From Nocardioidaceae bacterium (GTDB lineage Bacteria; Actinomycetota; Actinomycetes; Propionibacteriales; Nocardioidaceae): a stretch of 64,000 nt of DNA. Within the stretch, counting starts at the first letter, position 1. Each line of letters begins with the position of its first letter. The notes below the pieces were generated by a model. That model saw nothing but the letters and a program-made list of their open reading frames with translations, was not told the DNA's origin and made no database searches. Shown one piece after another: positions 1-8,438 of this stretch. Made by a program: the position numbers and the translations under genes. Location: contig JAUJOD010000003.1 in assembly GCA_030447865.1 (NCBI GenBank), forward strand, positions 253,099-317,098, written 5' to 3'.

Positions 1-445
1 AGTAGAGCAGCACTCGCTCTCCGACATGGCCGCCGCTGTCGGAGATGTTAAACGACGTCCCCGGGGTGAAGGAGACGAAGTTGAGCTTGCGTCCCTCGAG
101 CTCCCGCAGCTGTGTGGCGAGCAGCGTAAGGCGATCGGCGTGGTGGCGCTCGTCGGCATCAGACCCGACCCTCAGCTTGGGCAGGTTCTGCCGCGCGATC
201 TGGCCGTTGGAGCAGATATAGACGACGTCGATCCGGTCGACGGTCTCCCAGAGGTGGTCGATGGCCTTGGCGATGACCCCTCGTGCGACGAGGGTCTTGC
301 CGAGGCCGACTTCGTCGGCCACGAGGAAGCGGCGCGTGGGGTCGACTGGGTCCCACAGTCGTTGGTGCACCCGTTCGACGGTGCGAATCTGGAAGTCCTT
401 GAGTCCCTCGAGCTCGCGGGCCAGATCCGGACGGGGAGTGCTCAT
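1..445 (-). CDS. SNF2/DEAD-type helicase, N-terminal part (runs off the left edge)
   Basis: The first 148 codons of a superfamily 2 helicase are visible; the rest lies outside the window. A Q-motif-like DFQIRTV sits near residue 18, and a Walker A motif (ADEVGLGKT, residues 43-51) has the DE-GLGKT form typical of SNF2-like ATPases. The ATG overlaps the stop of the upstream PLD gene as ATGA, so translation is probably coupled. It is the last visible gene of a four-gene minus-strand operon (reader domain, DUF6361, PLD protein, helicase). By family it should be an ATP-driven DNA translocase or helicase; its role in phage defence or restriction is inferred from the neighbours. Whether it also carries a nuclease domain cannot be seen. 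Confidence 0.85.
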   Translation of the reverse strand, partial: MSTPRPDLARELEGLKDFQIRTVERVHQRLWDPVDPTRRFLVADEVGLGKTLVARGVIAKAIDHLWETVDRIDVVYICSNGQIARQNLPKLRVGSDADERHHADRLTLLATQLRELEGRKLNFVSFTPGTSFNISDSGGHVGERVLLY

Positions 446-2268
446 TGCTCGCTCGCTTCCCACACCACTCGCCACAGTTCGAGGAAGTCGGCACTCAACT
501 GCGGCAGCTCGCCTTGTGGGTCCCTCAGGTCCTCGAGCAGTCTGTGCGCTCGGAGCAACGACTCGTCCCCCCTGGCAGCGGCTCGCACCAGCGGTTCGAG
601 CAGCACGAGATCATCGAAGGAGAGCCCGGAGCCGGTGCCGACCCGCTTCTCCGGGTCCTCGTCCTCCCCCTCGGTCTCCTGGAGAAGCCGGTCGAGCAGG
701 TCGTCGACGGACGGGTCACCCAGCAGGAGCGCCAGGTAGCGGAGGATGTCTTCCTGCCTGGCCAGCAGTTCGCGCAGCAGCCGCACCAGCCGGTCATCGG
801 GAGCGTCGACGACGTCGCAAATCAGAACGCAGTCACGGCTCACCGGAGTGTCACCCACCGCGACGCTGGAACTCACCGAGAGGTACGGCGTGAGCCCGGC
901 GAGACTCAGATTTCGCCAGACCGGGCCGTCGGCCAGTGGGCGGGACGGCGTGGTCCGGATACCGACGGGACGGACGGTGGTCGTCGCGCTGAGTCCGTCC
1001 GGATCTGCAGGCAGCTCGAGCGTCAGGCGGAGATCGTACCCGCTGTCCCCGTCCGAGACGAACAGCCGCGGGGCACAGCCGGCGAGTGCTGAGTGCCATG
1101 CTTCGAGCAACCGCTCGGCCCGATATACGGGGTCGGGCTGGGGTTCGAGTTCCTGCGGCTCGTAGCCCTGGGTGATCCGCAGGAATCCTGAGCTGTCGTC
1201 GCCCAGAAGGGCATGCACCCCGCACGCCGAAGGTGGGCCGGAGAGAAGCACCGACAACTCGATGTTGCCTCCGAACGCGGCGCCGGTGCAGTTGGCCGAA
1301 CCGGTGAGCAGGTGCGCCATGCCGTCGGACTGCCAGGCGAAGACCTTGGCGTGCAGACCGCGCGTGAGGTCACCTCCCCCGACGACCGGCTCCGAGTCGT
1401 CCTCGGACTGCACAGCGTCGGCCAGCGGTTGCAGTACCCGGAGCTCGATGTCCCCCAGAGCTCGGGAGCCCAGCCGCTCGAACGTGTCCGGCCGCGATAG
1501 GAGGACCTTCGGGCCACGGCTCTGCGGCAGCCTCCGGACGGACGTTGTGTCCAGAAACGGAGAGATGACCGCCCAAGCGTCGGCGCTCTTCGGGAGCGGC
1601 CACTCGCTCCCGGACGGCGTACCGAGCGGGATAGCTCGGCCTTTGGTGAACGGCTCCGGCAGCGCGAGGCGGGTGCCCCTGAGGCTCTCGCACAGGTCTC
1701 GGATCTGCTCGCGACGCGCGTCCTTGAGCGGGCGCAACAAACTCTCGAGCAGCTCTTCGACGAACGTGCTGATCGGCGCGGGATCGAGAGTGTGTGTGGC
1801 CTCGTCGTCCTCGTCGCAGATCAGCACGGTGTCCCAGGATCGATCACCGGTCAGGTTGCGGCTCAAGCAGGCGAACCGGTGCCGACGCCCACCGTTGCCG
1901 TCGACGAACCGCAGCAGCCAGATCTTTGGGTGGAAGGTGCGCCCCGGTGGCGGTGCGATCTCGGCGACGCAGCCCTCCGCGAAGGCCGCCAGCTTGGGGT
2001 ACGCAGGCGGCACGTGGATCCCAGCCGCCTGGCACAGGACGGTCGTGTGCTCGGCGTGCCGGCGGATCGACTCGAGCAGCGCGAGGGGCGTCGACGCGCC
2101 GTCGACCTCGACCGCGTGCCGCTGGTCATAGGCCGCCATCGCAAGCGGGGCGAGGAGCACCGAGGTGAGGTCGAGCGTGTACGTCGTTGCCAGGGCCCGC
2201 TCAACCCCGAAACCGTCAGGTGGACGCAGCGCATCAGTGAGCAGGTGCCTGCTCTCCGGCTCGAGCAT
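442..2268 (-). CDS. Phospholipase D-like domain protein of the helicase operon
   Basis: A 608-residue protein with two half-sites of the PLD superfamily. The first is an HPK at residues 113-115 followed by SRNLTGD near 136. The second is HAK at 306-308 followed by GSANCTG at 323-329. The HxK(x4)D motif is degenerate because the Asp lies farther away than usual. Bacterial PLD-like proteins beside helicases act as nucleases in systems such as DISARM (DrmC), so a DNA-cleaving or DNA-end-binding role is likely but not shown. The start overlaps the DUF6361 stop by one base, and the stop overlaps the helicase start. No signal peptide or membrane segment is visible, so it should be cytoplasmic. Confidence 0.85.
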   Translation of the reverse strand: MLEPESRHLLTDALRPPDGFGVERALATTYTLDLTSVLLAPLAMAAYDQRHAVEVDGASTPLALLESIRRHAEHTTVLCQAAGIHVPPAYPKLAAFAEGCVAEIAPPPGRTFHPKIWLLRFVDGNGGRRHRFACLSRNLTGDRSWDTVLICDEDDEATHTLDPAPISTFVEELLESLLRPLKDARREQIRDLCESLRGTRLALPEPFTKGRAIPLGTPSGSEWPLPKSADAWAVISPFLDTTSVRRLPQSRGPKVLLSRPDTFERLGSRALGDIELRVLQPLADAVQSEDDSEPVVGGGDLTRGLHAKVFAWQSDGMAHLLTGSANCTGAAFGGNIELSVLLSGPPSACGVHALLGDDSSGFLRITQGYEPQELEPQPDPVYRAERLLEAWHSALAGCAPRLFVSDGDSGYDLRLTLELPADPDGLSATTTVRPVGIRTTPSRPLADGPVWRNLSLAGLTPYLSVSSSVAVGDTPVSRDCVLICDVVDAPDDRLVRLLRELLARQEDILRYLALLLGDPSVDDLLDRLLQETEGEDEDPEKRVGTGSGLSFDDLVLLEPLVRAAARGDESLLRAHRLLEDLRDPQGELPQLSADFLELWRVVWEASEQ

Positions 2269-3455
2269 CAGCCCGCCCCGCCGTCGAGACCGGCCAGCAC
2301 GTCACCCATAAACCGTTGAGCCACTTGCCACCGGTAGTCGAGCCGCACCAGCCCGGCGTACCCGCTCCAACCCGCTCGTGCGTCCGGATAGACGAGGCGA
2401 CTCCTGCGACCCTTCAGCCTCAGCTCCCTGTCGCGTATCAGCTGCTCGGCATGCTCGCTCGAGTGCTCGCCGGCCTCTACCAAGTCGATCCACTGGTTCA
2501 CAAAGGACACGGTCGGGGCACCGATCCGCGGGTTGAGCTGTCGCACGAGTGCCCAGAAGTCCTGCCGTGACCACCCCTCGAGCGCCCCTTCGTGCTCAAG
2601 GTCCTGCACCCACTCATCGGTCTCGGCCGTGTACTGCTCCGTGAGAACGTCGTCCTCGACCAGTCGGGCCAGCATCAGGTTATAGAGGACCGGTGCCCCG
2701 TGCCAGACGTGGTGCAACCGACGGGCGTGGTCGATCCGTGCCCGGTGTTGGTCCGGCATGTCGCCGAACTGGGGATGCTGCCAGATCCAGTCGGCGGCCG
2801 CTGAGTCGGCGTGGGCGCCTAGCCAGGCCAGCACGGAGGTGGACGGGAGACGCACGAAAACCCCCTTCAGCATGTCCGCCTCGTCGGAGGTCAGAGTGAA
2901 GGTCGTCTCGGTAAGCAGTCCATCGGGCTGCGGTGGCAACGCCGAGTCGAGTCCTAGGTCGACCCGCACGGACTCGGCGTCCGCAGCGCTCACCTCGGTG
3001 CTCCACCGCACTCTCTGGGATGCGGTCCGAAAGTAGCCGTCGATGGTTACGTCCCAGCGCCGAAGCCCTAGTCGACCCAACGCCGGCCAGTACACCTGGC
3101 TCGGCATCGTCTTGAGCCTTTCCTGCGCCTGGCTCCCGATCACACCCGCCTGCTCGCCGCCAGCGATCAGTGAGCGGATTAGCTTGACTTCGGCATCCCG
3201 CAACGCCTTCCGTGACTGGTCTCCCGACCAACCATTGCGTGCCACGTCGGCCACCAGCCAAGGGATGAAGAGCAGGTACCGCGCCCGCGTATGAAGCACC
3301 GAGGTCCCGGGGAAGAACGAGTCAGAGAACGCGTCCCTTATGCTGCCAATCCCTAGCTCGTCAACACTCCCTTGGTCCTGAAAATGCTTGACGATCTCCA
3401 TCATGTGCGCGCGCTGCGCATCGTCATGGTCCAACCAACCGAAACGTGACGTCAT
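2268..3455 (-). CDS. DUF6361 family protein
   Basis: A 395-residue cytoplasmic protein. The N-terminus (FGWLDHDDAQRAHMMEIV) and the segments GIGSIRDAFSDSFFPGTSVL and ARYLLFIPWLVADVARNGW match my memory of DUF6361, a family of unknown biochemistry that often travels with PLD proteins and helicases in actinobacteria. The ATG overlaps the stop of the upstream reader-domain gene as ATGA, and its own stop touches the PLD start. This tight coupling argues that the products act in fixed proportion, perhaps as one complex. The function is unknown; a structural or adaptor subunit of a defence system is an inference from context only. Confidence 0.8.
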   Translation of the reverse strand: MTSRFGWLDHDDAQRAHMMEIVKHFQDQGSVDELGIGSIRDAFSDSFFPGTSVLHTRARYLLFIPWLVADVARNGWSGDQSRKALRDAEVKLIRSLIAGGEQAGVIGSQAQERLKTMPSQVYWPALGRLGLRRWDVTIDGYFRTASQRVRWSTEVSAADAESVRVDLGLDSALPPQPDGLLTETTFTLTSDEADMLKGVFVRLPSTSVLAWLGAHADSAAADWIWQHPQFGDMPDQHRARIDHARRLHHVWHGAPVLYNLMLARLVEDDVLTEQYTAETDEWVQDLEHEGALEGWSRQDFWALVRQLNPRIGAPTVSFVNQWIDLVEAGEHSSEHAEQLIRDRELRLKGRRSRLVYPDARAGWSGYAGLVRLDYRWQVAQRFMGDVLAGLDGGAG

Positions 3456-4039
3456 TGCCCGTTGGCCTCACCAGAGTGGTTTGGCCTGTACTTGATCGCG
3501 ATGGACGACTGATACAGCTCGATAGGTGGCGGCTTGGAGGCCAACACCGCGCCTCGTACGACGGCGATCTTCATGTCGAAAATACGCGGCCTGACACCCA
3601 CCTGGGGCACAGCCCAAATGCGATCGAACGCACGGCAGTTTCCCCCAGGAAATCGAGCGAGACCCTGGAGTTTCACGCCGGGAGCCACGCCGACGAAGCA
3701 GATCAGTGGCAGACCGTCGAAGTAGGCGCGGCGTAACGCTCGGTTCTCGAGATGAAGCGGGTCGTCGCCGCGGTACTTGTAGCGGATCGGGCCGTCGGGA
3801 CCTTCCGCTTCGGCGTACGGCCGCATTTGGCCCGGCTCGGTGTACACCGTTCGAGTCGATAGGGCGGCGTCCAACCCGGCGGGTTTGCGGATGCCGCGCT
3901 GACGGTCCATCAACGGAAGCCGGTGACCGTCGTACTCAAATTCGGTCAGCGCGGCCTGGGTCACCAGATCACCGTCGCGGCCGTCGAGCCAGGTCATAGC
4001 GGATTCACGGACCAAGAGGCTGACTCCCGCTTCGAGCAC
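3452..4039 (-). CDS. Restriction-endonuclease N-terminal (reader-like) domain protein without an HNH domain
   Basis: This 195-residue protein resembles the N-terminal half of predicted HNH restriction endonucleases. The shared signatures are LPLMDRQRGIRKP, VYTEPGQMRPYAEAEGPDG, IRYKYRGDDPLHLENRALR and GLPLICFVGVAPG. In those proteins an HNH nuclease of about 100 residues follows. Here the chain ends after a divergent tail and no HNH Cys/His cluster is present. It is first in the minus-strand operon, and its TGA overlaps the DUF6361 ATG, so the short form is probably expressed rather than dead. It may be a DNA-recognition subunit supplying specificity to the PLD protein and helicase (inference). 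The start is a GTG; an internal start at VRESAMTWL is possible. Confidence 0.65.
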   Translation of the reverse strand: MLEAGVSLLVRESAMTWLDGRDGDLVTQAALTEFEYDGHRLPLMDRQRGIRKPAGLDAALSTRTVYTEPGQMRPYAEAEGPDGPIRYKYRGDDPLHLENRALRRAYFDGLPLICFVGVAPGVKLQGLARFPGGNCRAFDRIWAVPQVGVRPRIFDMKIAVVRGAVLASKPPPIELYQSSIAIKYRPNHSGEANGQ

Positions 4040-4444
4040 CAGCTCGTTGTATCAACGGATCGACCGGTTGGGAAGTCGGACCGCTGCGAATGCCGTTCGC
4101 GTCAGCCCCATCGAGTGGGTCTGCCGCCGCGAACCCAGCCGACGCCGTCCTGGCTGGCGTGCGTGTAGCTGGTGCTGTCGCCACCGGCCGCGCACTCTGA
4201 TGTCGGTGAGTAGCCAGGCGACGATGCGCAAGTAGGTCCACTCCTCTCAGGGAGGTACGACGACCGTGTAGCCGTAGCGTGACCAACCCCCAGAACACCG
4301 GGTTGAGCTCCTTGGCCGACTCGGTCTGGCCAACTCGGGCTGCCGGGTGTCCCAAATTGAGTGTTGGTCAGCGGGGCTCTCTGCCAGAGGGCGACCGTAT
4401 CCTTCGCATGCTGCCCAGTGGGTCGCTTCTGCTAGACCTTGACT
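4040..4444. other. Intergenic region between divergent gene sets
   Basis: About 400 bases between the minus-strand reader/DUF6361/PLD/helicase operon and the plus-strand coiled-coil gene. Open frames here have unnatural composition and no recognisable motif. It must hold the promoter of the defence-like operon and probably that of the next gene. I could not identify a convincing -35/-10 pair for the minus strand. Confidence 0.5.
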
Positions 4445-5710
4445 ATGAGCGAGCATCAACGGTCCAAACCTCAGTCCAGCGACCTGGTCGTCAGTCTGGA
4501 TGAGGCACGACTGATGGTCATCGGTCCGCCTGGCGACATTGAGCTGCTTGTTGCGCGGCTGACGGAGTCGATCGCGCAACCGGGTCGTGGAGCTGACGCC
4601 TCGACGATTCCTCCGGCGGACATGGCTGCGCTAGCAGCTACGGGGGTTGCCACACTTGATGCCTCTGGAAGATATGTGCAGCTCTCGAGCGCGTCTCTAG
4701 CCGCCATCAAGGAGCGTATGCCGGACAAGACAGCGGACGGGTTTTATCGCATGGCCGTCCGGGGAGACGGTGGCAGGTACGCAGGACAACTCGTCTGGAA
4801 GCCTGCGAACTTCAACCCTGTGCAGGCAGCTTCCCTCCAGACCGCTGCGGTGGGGATGGCCCTCAAGATGGCGATCCAAGACGTGCAAGCAGCGGTTGCG
4901 CGGGTGGAGGGAAAGGTCGACGAACTTCTGAGGCTGGCGAAAGCGGAGCGGGCAGGCGACGTCATCGGATCGTTTCGCGTGGTGTCCCGCATAGAGCGCC
5001 ATGTGTCCGAGGGTGCGCCCCTCATCTCCGCCGACTGGGACTCGATCGCTGCTCTCGGCCCGTCGCTCGAAAATCTCGCAGAGCGCCTGCGACAGCACCT
5101 CAGGACGTCTATTCAGGCGTTGGACACTGGGTCAGATCTCGAAGACCGTGCTGACCAGATCCGTGAAGTCGCCGAGAGCGAGATGTTAGGACAGACGTTG
5201 CGACTGCTTCAGGTGACTGAGGCGACGCTCCACCTATGGCAGCGACTTCGCCTCCAGCGGGTTCGCCAGGTCGAGCCTCACTTGTTGATGTCGGCTGTTG
5301 AGTCGACTCGTGAGTGGTACCAGGAACAAGCCATCGCCGATGCGCAGCTGATGGAGAGCGTCGGGAAGAAGCTCAGAGACTTTGGGATGCAACGCCCACT
5401 GGAAATCCACCGGCCGCTTTCGCGGAGAGCAGTGCGTAAAGAGTTGCAATACGTTTGGGCGGATACTGCGGAGTTTGCACGCGCCCGCCAAGGGAGTATT
5501 GAGGCCTTACCTGAATACGAAGATCCCGGCGTCCGGGATGCCTTCAGCCAACTCCGCAAAGAAGCGGGCGCCGCCCGCCAAGCCGCTCGCGAGGTCTCCC
5601 GGTCCACGGCACAGATCGTTGGTCGACGGTTCAAGGTGGCAGGTCGTTCGCTTCGCACCACGGCCGAGCGTGCGAACACTCGCCGTCACGCCGATCGGGA
5701 AGACGACTGA
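4445..5710 (+). CDS. Uncharacterised coiled-coil-rich protein beside the defence-like operon
   Basis: The product has about 421 residues and matches no family I recognise. The N-terminal ~120 residues look globular (alternating hydrophobics, VVSLDEARLMVIGPPGDIEL). The centre is long and helical: one stretch (VQAAVARVEGKVDELLRLAK) has heptad-like spacing, and charged helices around residues 200-330 also suggest coiled coil. The tail is Arg-rich (GRRFKVAGRSLRTTAERAN) and could bind nucleic acid or membrane. A TTG six bases upstream (4439) is an alternative start. No good ribosome site precedes the ATG, but TAGACC lies six bases before it, so a leaderless message is possible. It is divergent from the helicase operon and followed by a small gene on the same strand. 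Base composition seems less GC-rich than the core genes to the right. Confidence 0.75.
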   Translation: MSEHQRSKPQSSDLVVSLDEARLMVIGPPGDIELLVARLTESIAQPGRGADASTIPPADMAALAATGVATLDASGRYVQLSSASLAAIKERMPDKTADGFYRMAVRGDGGRYAGQLVWKPANFNPVQAASLQTAAVGMALKMAIQDVQAAVARVEGKVDELLRLAKAERAGDVIGSFRVVSRIERHVSEGAPLISADWDSIAALGPSLENLAERLRQHLRTSIQALDTGSDLEDRADQIREVAESEMLGQTLRLLQVTEATLHLWQRLRLQRVRQVEPHLLMSAVESTREWYQEQAIADAQLMESVGKKLRDFGMQRPLEIHRPLSRRAVRKELQYVWADTAEFARARQGSIEALPEYEDPGVRDAFSQLRKEAGAARQAAREVSRSTAQIVGRRFKVAGRSLRTTAERANTRRHADREDD

Positions 5711-5773
5711 CCTTGCCACGCACGAAGGCCTTTCCGGCGGCCGAACGACCGATGAAACTCAAGGGAGACAGCC

Positions 5774-6091
5774 ATGACGGCCGAGGACGAGTTGGTAGCT
5801 GAGTTCCAGCGACGCATGGTCGGCATATATGACCGGGCCAAGAAGGAAGCCGGCTATAACGCAACTTTGTTCCTGCGCATGCTCGGGGAACACGGTGGGC
5901 TTGAGACGGCTAGGCGACTCGTCCTGTCAACGGCACCATCACAAGGCTTCACTCAGCTATGGATGAGGCATCGCCTTGACCTGACCGTCGAACACCTTGT
6001 CCTCGAAGAACGCTTTCAGCCGCTCTTCGACGATGAATTGAGGGAAAGAGCCCGACAACGACTTGACGAGTACTCGGACCGCCCGAATTGA
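5774..6091 (+). CDS. Small conserved protein of unknown function
   Basis: A 105-residue, highly charged, all-helical-looking protein. Its pattern is FQRRMVGIYDRAKKEAGYNA, then GGLETARRLV, then LDLTVEHLVLEERFQPLF. I recognise this as a widespread short family of unknown function often seen near restriction or helicase genes in actinobacteria and cyanobacteria, but I know of no assigned role. The start is supported by an AAGGGAGA ribosome site seven bases upstream of the ATG. It may be cotranscribed with the coiled-coil gene 63 bases upstream. A defence link is inference from location. Confidence 0.8.
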   Translation: MTAEDELVAEFQRRMVGIYDRAKKEAGYNATLFLRMLGEHGGLETARRLVLSTAPSQGFTQLWMRHRLDLTVEHLVLEERFQPLFDDELRERARQRLDEYSDRPN

Positions 6092-6215
6092 GGCCCTCGG
6101 GAACTCTTCCCGGTGGCGACGGGAAGCGGCCCGATGTTACGGCGCTCGCGACGTACGACCCTTCGGATGGCAGGACACGGATCGCCCGCGTCCGCTTGAC
6201 CCGATGGGAGGGACC

Positions 6216-6918
6216 ATGTCCCAAGCAGTTTCAACCGCACCTTCGACGAAAACCTACGCGCTAACCGCCGACGCGCCGACCAGAACTTTGTGGCGAGCCG
6301 CCGGTGGCTTCGCGCTCGCCCACGTGGTGGTGATGCTCGCGGGGATCGCGCTCGCGTTTGAGAGCCCGTTGTTCCAGGAAGGCACCGAGGGGATCCAGAA
6401 GGGCTACGTCGAAGGCGACATGGCGAAAATCATGGCCGGCGGCATGCTCGAGACGCTCGCCTTTGTGTTGCTGATCCCGGCCTTTGTCTTCCTCGCCAGG
6501 GCGGTTGGTCGGCGTACCGAAGTTGGCCGGTGGGCCGCCCAGACCGCGCTGATGGCCGGTATGGGGTACGTCGCGGTCACGATGGCGGTCGGGTTCCCGG
6601 CCGGAGCAGCGGCGCTACGGCGCGCAGAACGGCCTGGACGTCGACACGGCCTTCGCGATCAACAACATCCGCATCTTCGGCTACTTCCTGAGCCTGTCGC
6701 TGCTCGGCGCACACGCCATCGGCCTCGCCATCGCGGCGCGGCAGGACGGCGCCATGCGCCGCTGGGTCGGCTGGGGCGGGCTGGTCACCGGCGTTGTGCT
6801 TCTCGCGTCGGTTCCCGCCGCTGCCATCGGCCAGCAGGACTGGGCCACCCTGGTCTGGCTGGTGTGGTGGATCGGCATCGCGGTGTCACTGCTGCGGCAC
6901 CGCCCGGAAGCGTCCTAG
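6216..6918 (+). pseudogene. DUF4386-like membrane protein, frameshifted
   Basis: The ATG at 6216 follows a GGGAGGG ribosome site. The first ~133 codons encode a membrane protein with hydrophobic segments near residues 28-48, 72-92 and 106-126. The frame changes at about 6616. After that a different frame gives FAINNIRIFGYFLSLSLLG and two more membrane helices up to a stop at 6916-6918. Joined, the two halves make a ~234-residue, six-helix protein resembling DUF4386-type integral membrane proteins. The shift is one base, so it is either a real inactivating mutation or a sequencing error. The next gene is also broken, which favours real decay of this stretch. Confidence 0.65.
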
Positions 6919-6982
6919 CCGGCCGACGTACACCCTCGGATCCCGGGTCGTCGGGCGACGCGCTGTGTCACGATATGGCGGG

Positions 6983-7474
6983 ATGCGCATGGCGAGGATC
7001 GTTGGCGTCGTGCTGGCGGGACTGCTCGGTGTCGCCGGTGCACTGTCGGTTGTCCTCCTCGCCCGCCCACCCGGTACCCCCGTCAACGAGCTGGCCATCC
7101 TCCTCATGGTCGCTACCTACGCGACCGTCGCCGTCATCATCAGCCTCACCCGGCCGGATCATCCGGTCGGGCGGCTGATGCTGGCCGGCAGCTGCATCTG
7201 GGGACTGGGGGAGGGGTCCCTCGCGCTGGCCGTCCGCGCGCTCGCGAACGGTCAGGCGGAGACCGCCGGCTGGCTCGGGGTTGTCGGCACCACGGCGTGG
7301 GGCCTCGGCTGGCTCATGCTGATCCTCGGCCTGCCGCTTATCTTCCCCGACGGTCGGACCCCATGGGGGCGCCGAGCCGTGGTTCTCGCCGTCTCGGCCG
7401 TCGGGTTTGGTTTGCCTTCGCCGCGCCGTCTCGGCACGTCGGGTTTTGCGCCGGGTGGTTGCGCTTTTCCTTGA
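6983..7474 (+). pseudogene. Sensor histidine kinase, N-terminal membrane domain only
   Basis: The visible ~163 codons start at MRMARIVGVVLAGLLGVAGA and contain four hydrophobic segments. They include the LTRPDHPVGRLMLAGSCIWG and GLPLIFPDGRTPWGRR motifs typical of the sensing region of a class of actinobacterial two-component histidine kinases. After about residue 140 the sequence turns into low-quality Arg/Pro-rich coding and stops. No HisKA/HATPase domain or partner response regulator is present. The frame ends at the promoter of the ABC operon, so the rest of the kinase was probably lost when that operon arrived or was rearranged. An expressed membrane fragment cannot be excluded. Confidence 0.6.
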
Positions 7475-7499
7475 CAACCTCGGGCGTGAAGCCTAGGTT
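7471..7499 (+). promoter_or_regulatory. Sigma-70-type promoter of the ABC transporter operon
   Basis: TTGACA (7471-7476), a 17-base spacer and TAGGTT (7494-7499) form a near-consensus housekeeping promoter about 75 bases before the ATPase GTG. Just downstream, CGATTATCG (7507-7515) is a small inverted repeat that could be an operator. Confidence 0.7.
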
Positions 7500-7573
7500 C
7501 AAGAATCGATTATCGTTACCAGTGGCTCGTCGGGGCGGACCGACCAACTGGCTGTGAGGGGAGGGGACCTCTA

Positions 7574-8434
7574 GTGGGTCAGTCGACATCTGAAGCACTC
7601 GAGGCCAAGGCCCCGGAGCCGTTCATCCGGGTAACCGACTTGTCGAAGTCCTACCGGGCGAAGTCGACCATCACCCACGCGCTGGACAAGACCTCCTTCA
7701 CTTTCAGGCGAGGGGAGTTTCTCTCGGTCGTGGGCCCAAGTGGCTGCGGAAAGTCGACGCTCCTCATGCTCATCTCCGGTCTCACCCAGCCGACCACCGG
7801 CGCGGTCGAGATCGAGGGAGAACGCGTGAAGTCGCCGATCAGCGACGTCGGGATCGTGTTCCAGGAGGACCTGCTCGCGGAGTGGAAGCACACGATCGAC
7901 AACATCACCATGCAGGGGGCCTTCCGAAAGATCCCGAAGGACCGCCTGCGTCGTCGGGCCGTCGAACTGCTCGACATGGTGGGGCTGTCGGAGTTCGCCG
8001 ATGTCTACCCGCATGAGCTGTCGGGCGGCATGCGGCAACGTGCCTCGATCTGCAGGGCCATCGTTCATGAGCCACCCCTTCTCCTCATGGATGAGCCGTT
8101 CGGCGCCCTGGATGCGATGACCCGAGACCAGATGGCGCTGGACATCCAGACACTTCTTGAGGGCTTGGGCACAACCGTCTTGTTCATCACGCACAGCATC
8201 TCTGAGGCCGTCTTGCTGTCGGACCGCGTACTTGTCTTTGGCCCGCCGCCGGGTCGCATCGTCGACGAGCTGGTGGTTGACCTTCCCCGCCCCCGGCACT
8301 TGTCTGTCCGCGAGACGCCGGAGTTCGCCGCCATCACCGGGCGGATCCGGTCACGACTTGAGGACATGGGCGTCATCCGGGACCGGGCGGAGACCAGACC
8401 CGGGGCCTTGTACTCCACAGCTGGAGGGCAGTGA
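7574..8434 (+). CDS. ABC transporter ATP-binding protein (nitrate/sulfonate/taurine type)
   Basis: The 286-residue ATPase carries Walker A GPSGCGKST (54-62), Q-loop Gln97, signature LSGGM (149-153) and Walker B LLLMDEP (169-175), followed by the D-loop and switch His in FITHSISEAV. The family matches the SsuB/TauB group, which powers uptake of small organic molecules with a periplasmic-type binding lipoprotein. The GTG start is backed by a purine-rich GAGGGGAGGGG site about eight bases upstream. It is first in a four-gene operon of ATPase, permease, binding protein and amidohydrolase. The extended C-terminus after residue 240 is usual for this group. The substrate cannot be read from the sequence. 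Confidence 0.93.
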   Translation: MGQSTSEALEAKAPEPFIRVTDLSKSYRAKSTITHALDKTSFTFRRGEFLSVVGPSGCGKSTLLMLISGLTQPTTGAVEIEGERVKSPISDVGIVFQEDLLAEWKHTIDNITMQGAFRKIPKDRLRRRAVELLDMVGLSEFADVYPHELSGGMRQRASICRAIVHEPPLLLMDEPFGALDAMTRDQMALDIQTLLEGLGTTVLFITHSISEAVLLSDRVLVFGPPPGRIVDELVVDLPRPRHLSVRETPEFAAITGRIRSRLEDMGVIRDRAETRPGALYSTAGGQ

Positions 8435-8438
8435 GGTT

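Noticed and set aside
4005-4355. Minus-strand frame covering the intergenic region before the reader-domain gene
   Set aside because: Its Ala/Pro/Arg-rich composition shows no homology, and it does not fit the operon start.
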